A stretch of DNA of 6,356 bases from Clostridiales bacterium UBA1763. GTDB taxonomy: Bacteria; Bacillota; Clostridia; Oscillospirales; Oscillospiraceae. The stretch covers positions 1 to 6,356 of the forward strand of contig DCHB01000017.1 of the NCBI GenBank assembly GCA_002314685.1, in the 5' to 3' direction. The notes beneath the pieces are model-generated. The model was not told the DNA's origin. It worked only from the letters and a program-made list of their open reading frames with translations, and did not search any database. The translations under genes were made by a program, and so were the position numbers. Numbering within the stretch: the stretch's first letter is position 1; every line of letters begins with the position of its first letter. This document shows, one piece after another, positions 1 through 5,641 of this stretch.

Positions 1-1471
1 AGGTGGTGCACTTGCCGCAGGATTCGTTTCTTGTAAAGTTCGTGAAGAAGCGGGCTATCTCTACCATGCAGTTGTCGTCACCCATGACGACAAGACCGCC
101 GGAGCCGATTATCGCGCCTATCTTCTTTGTGGAGTCAAAGTCGAGGGGAACATCGAGCTGTTCGGTGGTAAGACAGCAGCCTGCGGGTCCGCCGACCTGA
201 ACTGCCTTGAACTCGCCGTCCTTGACGCCGCCGCCTATATCGAACACTATCTCACGCAGGGTTGTGCCCATGGGGACCTCGATAAGTCCCGTGTTCTTTA
301 TGTTGCCCGCGAGGGAGAACACCTTTGTGCCCGTGTTGCCCTCACTGCCGATTGATGCGTACCACTCGGCGCCCTTGATAATTATATCGGGAACATTTGC
401 GTAGGTTTCAACATTGTTGAGCGAGGTGGGAGCCTCAAACAGTCCCTTATCAACGCTTCTGGGGGGCTTTGTTCTCGGCATACCGCGGTTGCCCTCAATG
501 GACTCCTGCATTGCCGAGCCCTCGCCGCAGACGAATGCGCCCGCACCCTTGACCATGCGCAGGTGGAAGCACTTATCGGAGCCGAGTATGTTATCGCCTA
601 AAAGACCGTATTCCTCAGCGGCTTTTATTGCGATGCCGAGGCGCTTGACTGCAAGCGGATACTCCGCACGCACATAGATAACGCCCTCATCCGCACCGCA
701 GGCGATGGAGGCAATTATCATGCCCTCTATCATCTTGTGGGGGTTGCCCTCCATTACGGAGCAGTCCATGAACGCGCCGGGGTCGCCCTCGTCGCCGTTG
801 CAGACGACATACTTTATAGGTGCATCCTTGTGTGCGGCAACCTGTGCCCACTTTTTGCCCGTCGGGAAGCCTGCGCCTCCGCGGCCTCTCAGACCTGAGT
901 CGCTTATCTGCTTTATTATCTCGTCGGGAGTCATGTCAAACAGCGCCTTTTCGACTGCCGCATAGCCGCCGACTGCAAAATACTCCTGAATGGACTCGGA
1001 GTCTATGCGTCCGCAGTTATCGAGAACGACGCGTGTCTGCTTCTGATAGAAGGGGATTTCCTCCTGCACGCTTATCGCCGTCTCATCGTCCTTGTGATAC
1101 ACAAGTCTGTCGATAATCTCGCCGCCGATTATTGTCTTTTCGATTATCTCATCGCAGTCCTCGGGCTTAATCTTCATATACAGAGTGCCTTCGGGCTCAA
1201 TGCGGATAAGAGGTGCCATTTCACAGATACCGTGACAGCCGCAGGTCTTGAGACCGACTATCTCGCTGTGGTCAACATGGTCCTCGAGGGAAATCTGAAC
1301 ATTTACGCCTCTGTCCTTCATCGACTGACAAAGTGCGGCATAAATCTTGAATGCACCGCTTGCTACACAGCCAGAGCCGCCGCAAACGAGGATTTTTCTG
1401 TTCTGAGCATCAAGGAGCTTTTTGCATTCCGCGCGAAGCTCGCCGAGCTGTTTTCTCGAAGTAATCTTCAT
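1..1471 (-). CDS. NuoF/HydB-like NAD- and FMN-binding subunit, 3' end outside the window
   Basis: This is the flavin subunit of a soluble NuoEF-type module, which passes electrons between FMN, NAD(P) and iron-sulfur clusters. 490 codons are visible from ATG at 1471; family members of this type are usually near 600 residues. Residues 25-90 form a thioredoxin-like [2Fe-2S] domain (C30-x4-C35, C79-x3-C83), as in HydB/HndC and unlike complex I NuoF. The FMN/NAD site is seen as GLRGRGGAGFPTGKKW (193-208), CNGDEGDPGAF (224-234) and GAGAFVCGEGSAMQESIEG (309-327). The last visible residues, ESCGKCTT (483-490), begin the ESCGxCxPCR [4Fe-4S] motif, so the remaining ligand cysteine and any C-terminal ferredoxin domain lie outside. 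The start overlaps the upstream stop as ATGA, with AGGAGG about 10 bases before it. One oddity is that the second Glu of the usual CGEETA is Gly318. Family assignment is secure; the NAD versus NADP preference is not. Confidence 0.93.
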   Translation of the reverse strand, partial: MKITSRKQLGELRAECKKLLDAQNRKILVCGGSGCVASGAFKIYAALCQSMKDRGVNVQISLEDHVDHSEIVGLKTCGCHGICEMAPLIRIEPEGTLYMKIKPEDCDEIIEKTIIGGEIIDRLVYHKDDETAISVQEEIPFYQKQTRVVLDNCGRIDSESIQEYFAVGGYAAVEKALFDMTPDEIIKQISDSGLRGRGGAGFPTGKKWAQVAAHKDAPIKYVVCNGDEGDPGAFMDCSVMEGNPHKMIEGMIIASIACGADEGVIYVRAEYPLAVKRLGIAIKAAEEYGLLGDNILGSDKCFHLRMVKGAGAFVCGEGSAMQESIEGNRGMPRTKPPRSVDKGLFEAPTSLNNVETYANVPDIIIKGAEWYASIGSEGNTGTKVFSLAGNIKNTGLIEVPMGTTLREIVFDIGGGVKDGEFKAVQVGGPAGCCLTTEQLDVPLDFDSTKKIGAIIGSGGLVVMGDDNCMVEIARFFTNFTRNESCGKCTT

Positions 1472-1947
1472 TCGTTCTCAGCCTCCTTCAGCTCTGCAAT
1501 GAGGCGGCGTGCCTTATCGGGAGTCATAACCGCATGGACAACGTCGTTGACGGTGCAGACAGGTGCAAGACCGCAGGCACCGAGGCAGGCGACGCGTTCA
1601 ATGGTGAACAGTCCGTCGGCTGACATATTGTCCTCGGGGGTCATGCCCGTTGCATCGTAAAGTGCCTCCTGAACATTGTCGGACTTTCTTACATGGCAGG
1701 CGGTGCCGTTGCAAACCTTGATAATATATTTGCCCTTGGGAAGAAGTGAGAAGTTTTCATAGAAGGTCGCAACGCCGTAGAGCTTTGCCGTGCTGATGCC
1801 GAGCTTGTCTGCAATGTAGCGCAGAGCCTCCTCGGGCAGATAGCGGTACTCCTTCTGAACATCCTGCATAATGGAGATTATGAGGCTTTTATCGTTGCCG
1901 TGTGCCTCAAGGATACCGTCAATGAAGCCGTAATCTATCTCGTTCAT
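1468..1947 (-). CDS. NuoE/HydC-like [2Fe-2S] subunit
   Basis: This 159-residue protein is a thioredoxin-like [2Fe-2S] subunit that partners the NuoF-like flavoprotein encoded next. The N-terminal half (about 5-70) is the helical region of the family, including YLPEEALRYIADKLGI and the highly typical YGVATFYENF at 57-66. The C-terminal half carries the four cluster ligands, C79-x4-C84 and C121-x3-C125, in the expected contexts KVCNGTACHV and RVACLGACGLAPV. Length is normal for the family. The ATG overlaps the ferredoxin gene's TAA by one base (TAATG) with an AGGAGGG site in front, and its own TGA overlaps the next ATG, which suggests translational coupling. Its position in an oxidoreductase operon, with no membrane subunits seen, argues for a soluble complex and not respiratory complex I, although genes beyond the left edge are unseen. 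Confidence 0.95.
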   Translation of the reverse strand: MNEIDYGFIDGILEAHGNDKSLIISIMQDVQKEYRYLPEEALRYIADKLGISTAKLYGVATFYENFSLLPKGKYIIKVCNGTACHVRKSDNVQEALYDATGMTPEDNMSADGLFTIERVACLGACGLAPVCTVNDVVHAVMTPDKARRLIAELKEAENE

Positions 1948-2399
1948 TATTCTTCACCCTCCTGTATCTGAAGCTCTGCGGGCAGAAGCTTTTTAACCAT
2001 TGTAATCGCGCCGACGGGGCAATGCTCAGAGCATTTCTCACAGCCCACGCACTTTTCAAAGTCGGGTAGGACTGCGTAGGTGTCGGTATCGCCTCTGAAC
2101 TTGGGCTTTGAAAGCTCAAGCGCATTCATGGGGCAAAGCTCAACACACGCCGAACAGCCGCTGCAAAGGCTTGTATCAACGCTCGGAATGAGCCAATCGT
2201 CTATCTCGACTATATCGTGCTGTGCACCGCTTCGGATTGCGAAGTTTCTGCACAGATTCATGCACAGTCCGCAGGACACGCACAGGTCGCTGTCGATCTC
2301 GTGCACCTCGTGCTGAACGCCGTGAATTGCCTGTGTGGGACACGCTGTCACGCAGGCATCGCAGCCGTCGCACACATTATCGTTAATTCTGTATGCCAT
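1947..2399 (-). CDS. Polyferredoxin with four [4Fe-4S] motifs, electron-transfer subunit of the tungsten oxidoreductase
   Basis: This 150-residue iron-sulfur protein has four complete CxxCxxCxxxC motifs: C10/13/16/20, C40/43/46/50, C79/82/85/89 and C117/120/123/127. They are arranged as two dicluster ferredoxin modules (about 1-60 and 70-135) joined by a linker. Three motifs are followed by Pro as usual; the second is followed by Arg (CRNF). Small four-cluster proteins are the regular partner of aldehyde/tungsten oxidoreductases and would wire the catalytic subunit to the NuoEF-like module (inference from operon order). The gene starts 15 bp after the oxidoreductase stop, with GGAGGG about 9 bases before ATG. 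The C-terminal tail (135-150) is acidic and Cys-free. No signal peptide is seen, so it is cytoplasmic. The cluster count is read directly; the exact partners are inferred. Confidence 0.93.
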   Translation of the reverse strand: MAYRINDNVCDGCDACVTACPTQAIHGVQHEVHEIDSDLCVSCGLCMNLCRNFAIRSGAQHDIVEIDDWLIPSVDTSLCSGCSACVELCPMNALELSKPKFRGDTDTYAVLPDFEKCVGCEKCSEHCPVGAITMVKKLLPAELQIQEGEE

Positions 2400-2414
2400 A
2401 ACCCGTTTCCCTCC

Positions 2415-4214
2415 TTAGTCCTCGTCCTTGCCTAAAAGCTTTTTCAGCCTTGCGACTGTCTCGCCCTCGGGGTCGGTGAGCTTTTCGTACATTGCCTTTG
2501 CATCGGCGACTGCCTTTTTGACCGTGAATGCGGTTGCCGTCTTGTGGTAAGCCGCAAGAGCCTCGGAAATGACTGCGCCGTTTTCCTTTGCACCGAGCTT
2601 TGCATTAAGCTCCGCCTCAGTCTGACAGCCGAGCTTGCCCGATGCCACATATTCCTTCAGCTTCATGGGCATACCGACTGCATACTCGAGCTGCCTTGCA
2701 CAGCCTATGCCGTCTGCGAGCACTGCAAGCTGTGCCGCCGCGGGCATTGCCCTGCGTGCAAGCTTGGCAGCTATTCCGTCGGGCTTTTTCACCATGAATG
2801 CGGGGATATATGTAAAGGATGCTATCTTGCACTGACCTGCGGAAATCATCGCCTCCTGCAGTGCGGCAACAAACGCCTTGAAGCTTCGGGGGCAATACTC
2901 GCCCGCGCGGTTTACGTCAAGTCCTGCCATGTGGTTTGCCGCGAACAGATGCAGGCTCTCTGTGCTGTATGCATACTCCTTGCCGCCGTACTTTTCGCTG
3001 AGCACCGCACTGCCCTCGGCAAGCTCGGCACCCGTATTTTTGCGGTATGCAATATCCGCAAGCGTCTCGGAGATGTTATTCGTTCTGCCGAATACAAGCT
3101 CGTTATCCCACAAGCCCTTTTCGTTTGCATTCATCGCCCATGCGAGGGTGTTTGCGCACCTTGCAAGGTCGATACCGAGCTCGTGAAGCTCGTAGTTCCA
3201 TTTGATGATAAGCTCGGGGTTGTCGTTATCTATATTCGAGCCGAGCAAAATCATAGCGTCAAGCTCGGGACCCTTGACGGTCTTTTCGTCGAGCAGTACG
3301 CTTCTTTCGCACTTGACGGGGCAGTACATACAGCCAGTGTTGCCCGCGTTGTACTTATCCTCGAAGGTCTCGCCACTGAGCTTTTCGCAGTAGGCGGCAC
3401 TGCCCGCAGAATAGTTCTTTACGGGGAGCAGACCCTGCTTGTCAAGATAGCTCACAAAGCCCGCAGTTCCCTGCTTGGGAAGCAGCGTGCCCGTCAGCGG
3501 ATGTGCCTTGAGCATTGCTGTAAGCTTTTTGTTGTCCTCGCGTGCACCCTCGGCATCTGCTACGGGGATATCCTTGTTGCCCGTAGCAACAATGCCCTTG
3601 AGTAGCTTTGCGCCGAACACGGCGCCGAGGTCGCAGTTTTCAGCCTGTCTTATGCCGCTGACAACATTCGCGTACCTTACGAGATTTTCGCCCGCGGGTC
3701 CAATAACGAGCATACCGCACTTGACATTGCAGTTGCGTATGCTGTCTATATTTGCCTTGAGTGCAGTCTGTGCGGCATCGGTTTTCATGCCCCACACAGA
3801 GCCCGCCTTGTGGAAGAAGAATTTGTCGTTTCTTATCTCTATCCACGAGGGCTTTTCGCACTTGCCCTTGATGATAAGTCCGTCATAGCCCGCCTTTTTG
3901 AGATACAGGCCGAAATTGCCTCCGCACTCGGAATAAGTCACGCCGCCCGTCAGCGGTGAGCGTGATGCAAGAACAAAATGGCTTGAGCACGGTGCACCCG
4001 TACCCGTGAGGGGACCTGTGGCGATAACGATGACATTTTCCTCGGAAAGTGCGTCGGCACTCTCAGGAAGGCAGTCGGACATAAGCTTTGCCGCCATTGC
4101 CTTGCCGCCGATATAAAGCTGTCTGTCCTCGTCGGACCACGGGAAAGCCTTCGTCTCCTGCGTGCACAGGTCGAGTACTGCCACCTTGCCCATATAGCCG
4201 GAATAGTTTGACAT
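2415..4214 (-). CDS. Aldehyde ferredoxin oxidoreductase-family tungsten enzyme, catalytic subunit
   Basis: This is a 599-residue cytoplasmic enzyme of the AOR family (the archaeal AOR is about 605), which binds a tungsten bis-pyranopterin and one [4Fe-4S] cluster. The N-terminal pterin domain (1-215) shows GGKAMAAKL, ATGPLTGTGAP (65-75), SRSPLTGG (84-91), GGNFGLYLKKAGYDGLIIKG (98-117), IGPAGENLVR (171-180) and LGAVFGAKLLKGI (196-208). Cluster ligands are C295-x2-C298-x3-C302 (GCMYCPVKC), with C505 in DGIGC as the probable fourth. GPELDAMILLGSN (315-327) corresponds to the active-site GPEYE(T) region. I chose ATG at 4214 because a GAGGTG site lies 8 bases before it; GTG at 4223 would overlap that site. 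The pterin motif AGRGG of classical members reads AENCD (191-195), and SGRY reads SSHF. Family membership is sure, but aldehyde as substrate is only the default guess. Operon partners suggest NAD- and ferredoxin-linked electron bifurcation. Confidence 0.93.
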   Translation of the reverse strand: MSNYSGYMGKVAVLDLCTQETKAFPWSDEDRQLYIGGKAMAAKLMSDCLPESADALSEENVIVIATGPLTGTGAPCSSHFVLASRSPLTGGVTYSECGGNFGLYLKKAGYDGLIIKGKCEKPSWIEIRNDKFFFHKAGSVWGMKTDAAQTALKANIDSIRNCNVKCGMLVIGPAGENLVRYANVVSGIRQAENCDLGAVFGAKLLKGIVATGNKDIPVADAEGAREDNKKLTAMLKAHPLTGTLLPKQGTAGFVSYLDKQGLLPVKNYSAGSAAYCEKLSGETFEDKYNAGNTGCMYCPVKCERSVLLDEKTVKGPELDAMILLGSNIDNDNPELIIKWNYELHELGIDLARCANTLAWAMNANEKGLWDNELVFGRTNNISETLADIAYRKNTGAELAEGSAVLSEKYGGKEYAYSTESLHLFAANHMAGLDVNRAGEYCPRSFKAFVAALQEAMISAGQCKIASFTYIPAFMVKKPDGIAAKLARRAMPAAAQLAVLADGIGCARQLEYAVGMPMKLKEYVASGKLGCQTEAELNAKLGAKENGAVISEALAAYHKTATAFTVKKAVADAKAMYEKLTDPEGETVARLKKLLGKDED

Positions 4215-4220
4215 TGAACA

Positions 4221-4226
4221 CACCTC
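4221..4226 (-). promoter_or_regulatory. Ribosome binding site that decides the oxidoreductase start
   Basis: GAGGTG on the minus strand stands about 8 bases before the ATG at 4214. The longer start (GTG at 4223) is partly inside this site and could not use it, so the shorter protein beginning MSNYSGY is preferred. Confidence 0.7.
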
Positions 4227-4247
4227 AAATATCTGAAAATTTATTTA

Positions 4248-4348
4248 TTAACTCAAAAAGCTTAACACATACAAATAAACCCCGTCTGCCATGCAAACGA
4301 AGCTTTTTCCGCCCGAATTTTCGCTTATGCGTCACTGTGTTAAATTAT
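4248..4348 (-). promoter_or_regulatory. Candidate structured leader of the tungsten oxidoreductase operon
   Basis: The predicted transcript begins near 4348, leaving a leader of about 134 nt. On the RNA strand, UUAACACA (4343-4336) is perfectly complementary to UGUGUUAA (4269-4262), and AAAAAGCUU (4308-4300) is perfectly complementary to AAGCUUUUU (4263-4255). The two pairings share AA and interleave, so they would compete or make a pseudoknot. A 7-bp hairpin, CGUUUGC-AUG-GCAGACG (4299-4283, one G·U), lies inside. The second pairing ends in five U, like a weak attenuator. A 14-codon frame (ATG at 4292, stop at 4250-4248) crosses the region but has no convincing ribosome site. I do not recognise the molybdenum/tungsten cofactor riboswitch consensus here. 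Regulation is a guess; the complementarity is seen. Confidence 0.4.
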
Positions 4349-4354
4349 TCTCAA

Positions 4355-4383
4355 ATTATACACCCTGCGACAGCTAAAGTCAA
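4355..4383 (-). promoter_or_regulatory. Sigma-70-type promoter of the tungsten oxidoreductase operon
   Basis: Reading the minus strand, the -35 box is TTGACT (4383-4378) and the -10 box is TATAAT (4360-4355), separated by exactly 17 bp. The predicted start is near 4348, giving a leader of about 134 nt before ATG 4214. It is the best promoter match upstream of the four-gene operon. Confidence 0.8.
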
Positions 4384-4391
4384 CTGCTCAA

Positions 4392-4432
4392 AGGGCGTCC
4401 GCAGCTGTCTGAGCACTCGCCGCGCACGCCCT
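4392..4432 (-). terminator. GC-rich hairpin between the transporter gene and the oxidoreductase promoter
   Basis: On the minus-strand RNA, AGGGCGU (4432-4426) pairs with ACGCCCU (4398-4392). After a single G/G mismatch, CGCGGC pairs with GCUGCG (one G·U), leaving a 13-base loop. The stem is fully paired only on this strand, because the G·U becomes A/C on the other, which suggests it acts in minus-strand RNA. Only three U follow, so as a terminator of the transporter transcript it is imperfect; it could instead be an operator beside the -35 box at 4383. Confidence 0.45.
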
Positions 4433-4515
4433 AATTAAAGCAAATTTTCACCCGATTTTCAACTGAAATATCCGAATTTTTCCCCTTTTTCAACAATTTA
4501 CTGCGTTTTTATTAC

Positions 4516-4549
4516 ACAAGCACGGATTTGTCGCAATAATGGTGCTTGT
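4516..4549 (-). repeat. 8-bp inverted repeat just after the transporter stop codon
   Basis: ACAAGCAC (4516-4523) and GTGCTTGT (4542-4549) are perfect inverted copies around an 18-base loop, starting 14 bases downstream of the transporter's TAG at 4563. No U run follows on either strand, so it is not a standard intrinsic terminator; it may stabilise the 3' end of the mRNA. The rest of 4433-4515 is AT-rich and I see nothing else in it. Confidence 0.3.
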
Positions 4550-4562
4550 ATGTATGAGGCGG

Positions 4563-5429
4563 CTATCCCATAATTGCCATGAGCAGGGTACCGAGAAGCA
4601 TAAGCGACAGACCGACGGCGGCTTTTTTGCTCAGCTTTTCCTTGAATACTATCCACGAAAAAATTATCGAAATCAGTATGCTCATTTTGTCAATCGGGAC
4701 AACGATGCTGACTACACCCTTCTGAATGGCATAGTAATAGCACAGCCACGACGCGCCCGTTGCGATGCCCGACAGCCCGATGAAAATAAGCTCTTTCCTG
4801 TCAACTGACGGGACTGTTGACTGCTTTCCCTTGATGAAAACAATCATCCACGCCATAACAAGCACAACGCAGGTGCGTATTGCCGTACCGAGATTTGACT
4901 CGACATTTTCAATTCCCACCTTGGCAAGAATCGAGGTCAGTGCGGCAAACACAGCCGATGCCGCCGCATAGGGCAGCCAGCTTCGCCCCTCGTGCTTTTC
5001 GCTTTCCTCCTTCTTCTCTATCATCAGGAACACGCCGACGGCAAGAAGTGCCGTGCAGATAAGCTTTACGGCAAGGTGATTTGTTTCGCCGAACAGTATA
5101 ATCGCAAGAAGCACCGTCAGAATCGTGCTTGATTTGTCAACGGGAACGACCTTGTTCACATCGCCGACCGAAAGTGCCTTGAAATAGCACAGCCACGACG
5201 CACCCGTCGCCGCACCTGAAAGGATGAGAAACAGCAGGGATTTGGGGCTGATTTCGACGATTGTACCCAAGGACCCGACGACGAATACCATAATCCACGA
5301 AAAGGCAAGCACAACTATTGTACGCAGTGCCGTTGCGACATCCGAGTCGGTTTTCTTAATTCCGCACTTGGCGAGAATGGAGGTTATACCTGCAAAAACC
5401 GCTGACAGGCAAGCCATTACTATCCACAT
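4563..5429 (-). CDS. EamA-family (drug/metabolite transporter superfamily) membrane protein with two near-identical halves
   Basis: This 288-residue, very hydrophobic protein is predicted to have ten membrane helices in two EamA repeats, as in DMT-superfamily permeases; the substrate cannot be told. The halves are strikingly alike at a constant 149-residue offset: AVFAGITSILAKCGI (10-24) and AVFAALTSILAKVGI (159-173), SGAATGASWLCYFKA (71-85) and SGIATGASWLCYYYA (220-234), and VVPVDK (94-99) and VVPIDK (243-248). The linker between halves (about 138-150) is charged (EKKEESEKHEGR) and probably cytoplasmic. ATG 5429 has GGAG about 8 bases upstream and begins in a membrane helix, as expected. It is transcribed in the same direction as the redox operon, but about 350 bp and a hairpin separate them, so I treat it as its own unit. 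Each half resembles stand-alone 140-residue EamA proteins, which suggests gene duplication and fusion. Confidence 0.93.
   Translation of the reverse strand: MWIVMACLSAVFAGITSILAKCGIKKTDSDVATALRTIVVLAFSWIMVFVVGSLGTIVEISPKSLLFLILSGAATGASWLCYFKALSVGDVNKVVPVDKSSTILTVLLAIILFGETNHLAVKLICTALLAVGVFLMIEKKEESEKHEGRSWLPYAAASAVFAALTSILAKVGIENVESNLGTAIRTCVVLVMAWMIVFIKGKQSTVPSVDRKELIFIGLSGIATGASWLCYYYAIQKGVVSIVVPIDKMSILISIIFSWIVFKEKLSKKAAVGLSLMLLGTLLMAIMG
4566..5402 (-). repeat. Internal tandem duplication inside the transporter gene (447-bp period)
   Basis: Protein matches between the halves recur every 149 residues and are still visible in DNA. For example, the plus-strand segment starting CACAGCCACGACGC occurs at 4741 and again at 5188, exactly 447 bp apart. 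No insertion or deletion has accumulated between the matched blocks. Confidence 0.75.
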
Positions 5430-5461
5430 AAGCCGTCTCCTTTGTTATCACGAGTTTTCAT
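5420..5461 (-). CDS. Possible 13-codon leader peptide overlapping the transporter start
   Basis: ATG at 5461 opens a short frame, MKTRDNKGDGLCG, ending in TAG at 5422-5420, a few bases inside the transporter gene. AGGAAGG (5476-5470) lies 8 bases before it, so translation and coupling to the transporter are possible. Against it, the best promoter predicts a transcript start near 5472, which would cut this ribosome site. The peptide resembles nothing I know. Low confidence. Confidence 0.2.
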   Translation of the reverse strand: MKTRDNKGDGLCG

Positions 5462-5478
5462 CCGAACAGCCTTCCTAA

Positions 5479-5507
5479 ATTAAAAAGCAAAAAGCCTTGA
5501 AAATCAA
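5479..5507 (-). promoter_or_regulatory. Candidate promoter of the transporter gene, embedded in the terminator
   Basis: On the minus strand, TTGATT (5507-5502) and TTTAAT (5484-5479) are separated by 17 bp, with a predicted start near 5472 and about 42 nt of leader. The -35 box lies in the loop and 3' arm of the terminator hairpin at 5489-5516, so transcription may end and restart in the same 40 bp. The match is moderate. Confidence 0.45.
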
Positions 5508-5516
5508 GGCTTTTTT
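5489..5516 (-). terminator. Strong intrinsic terminator, symmetrical (works on paper in both directions)
   Basis: GCCTTGA (5494-5500) and TCAAGGC (5504-5510) form a perfect 7-bp stem with a 3-base loop, extended by A5/T5 flanks, so both strands end in a T run. No gene in the window feeds into it from either side: the gene on its left is transcribed away from it and the gene on its right reads away too. It lies 9 bases past the guaA-like stop at 5526-5528, so it may be the original terminator of a displaced guaA gene (inference). Confidence 0.85.
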
Positions 5517-5525
5517 GTAATATTA

Positions 5526-5537
5526 TCATTCCCACTC
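5526..5537 (-). other. guaA-3'-end-like sequence, candidate attachment site of an integrated element
   Basis: On the minus strand this reads GAGTGGGAATGA, the Glu-Trp-Glu-stop ending typical of GMP synthase (guaA), directly followed by the strong terminator. The frame in front has only Glu-Leu-Ser before a TAA, so no guaA gene is attached. The 3' end of guaA is a known integration hotspot for genomic islands, which leave a short direct repeat of this region at their far end. This fits an attachment-site copy with chromosome to the left and element to the right. The 12-base match is from memory of guaA sequences and is not an alignment. Confidence 0.5.
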
Positions 5538-5601
5538 GCTTAATTCTTAATAATTTTAAGTTTGAAGTGGCGTTTTTCCTTGTGTTTTCAAGGGGAAATA
5601 C

Positions 5602-5615
5602 AGAACAATTGTTCG
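5602..5615. promoter_or_regulatory. LexA/DinR-box-like palindrome
   Basis: GAACAATTGTTC (5603-5614) is a perfect palindrome matching the Gram-positive SOS box core GAAC-N4-GTTC; the minus-strand reading extends to CGAAC. I see no convincing promoter right beside it. If real, it could link SOS induction to the mobile element. Chance matches to the eight fixed bases are expected about once per 65 kb. Confidence 0.35.
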
Positions 5616-5641
5616 ATTTGCACTGGCTTGTACGAATTTTA

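Noticed and set aside
1094..1660. Plus-strand open frame (188 codons) opposite the NuoF-like and NuoE-like genes
   Set aside because: Antisense to two well-matched proteins with intact cluster motifs; its sequence resembles no protein and its openness follows from codon bias.
2544..3605. Long plus-strand open frame (353 codons) opposite the oxidoreductase gene
   Set aside because: It lies wholly antisense to a clearly recognisable AOR-family protein, has a Cys/Leu/Ala-rich composition typical of reverse-frame shadows, and shows no family motif or ribosome site.
4212..4223. GTG at 4223 as the start of the oxidoreductase
   Set aside because: It overlaps the GAGGTG ribosome site; the ATG at 4214 has that site at proper distance.
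4248..4348. Molybdenum/tungsten cofactor riboswitch in the leader
   Set aside because: Context is attractive, but I could not find the conserved sequence blocks I remember for that motif, so it is reported only as an unclassified structured leader.
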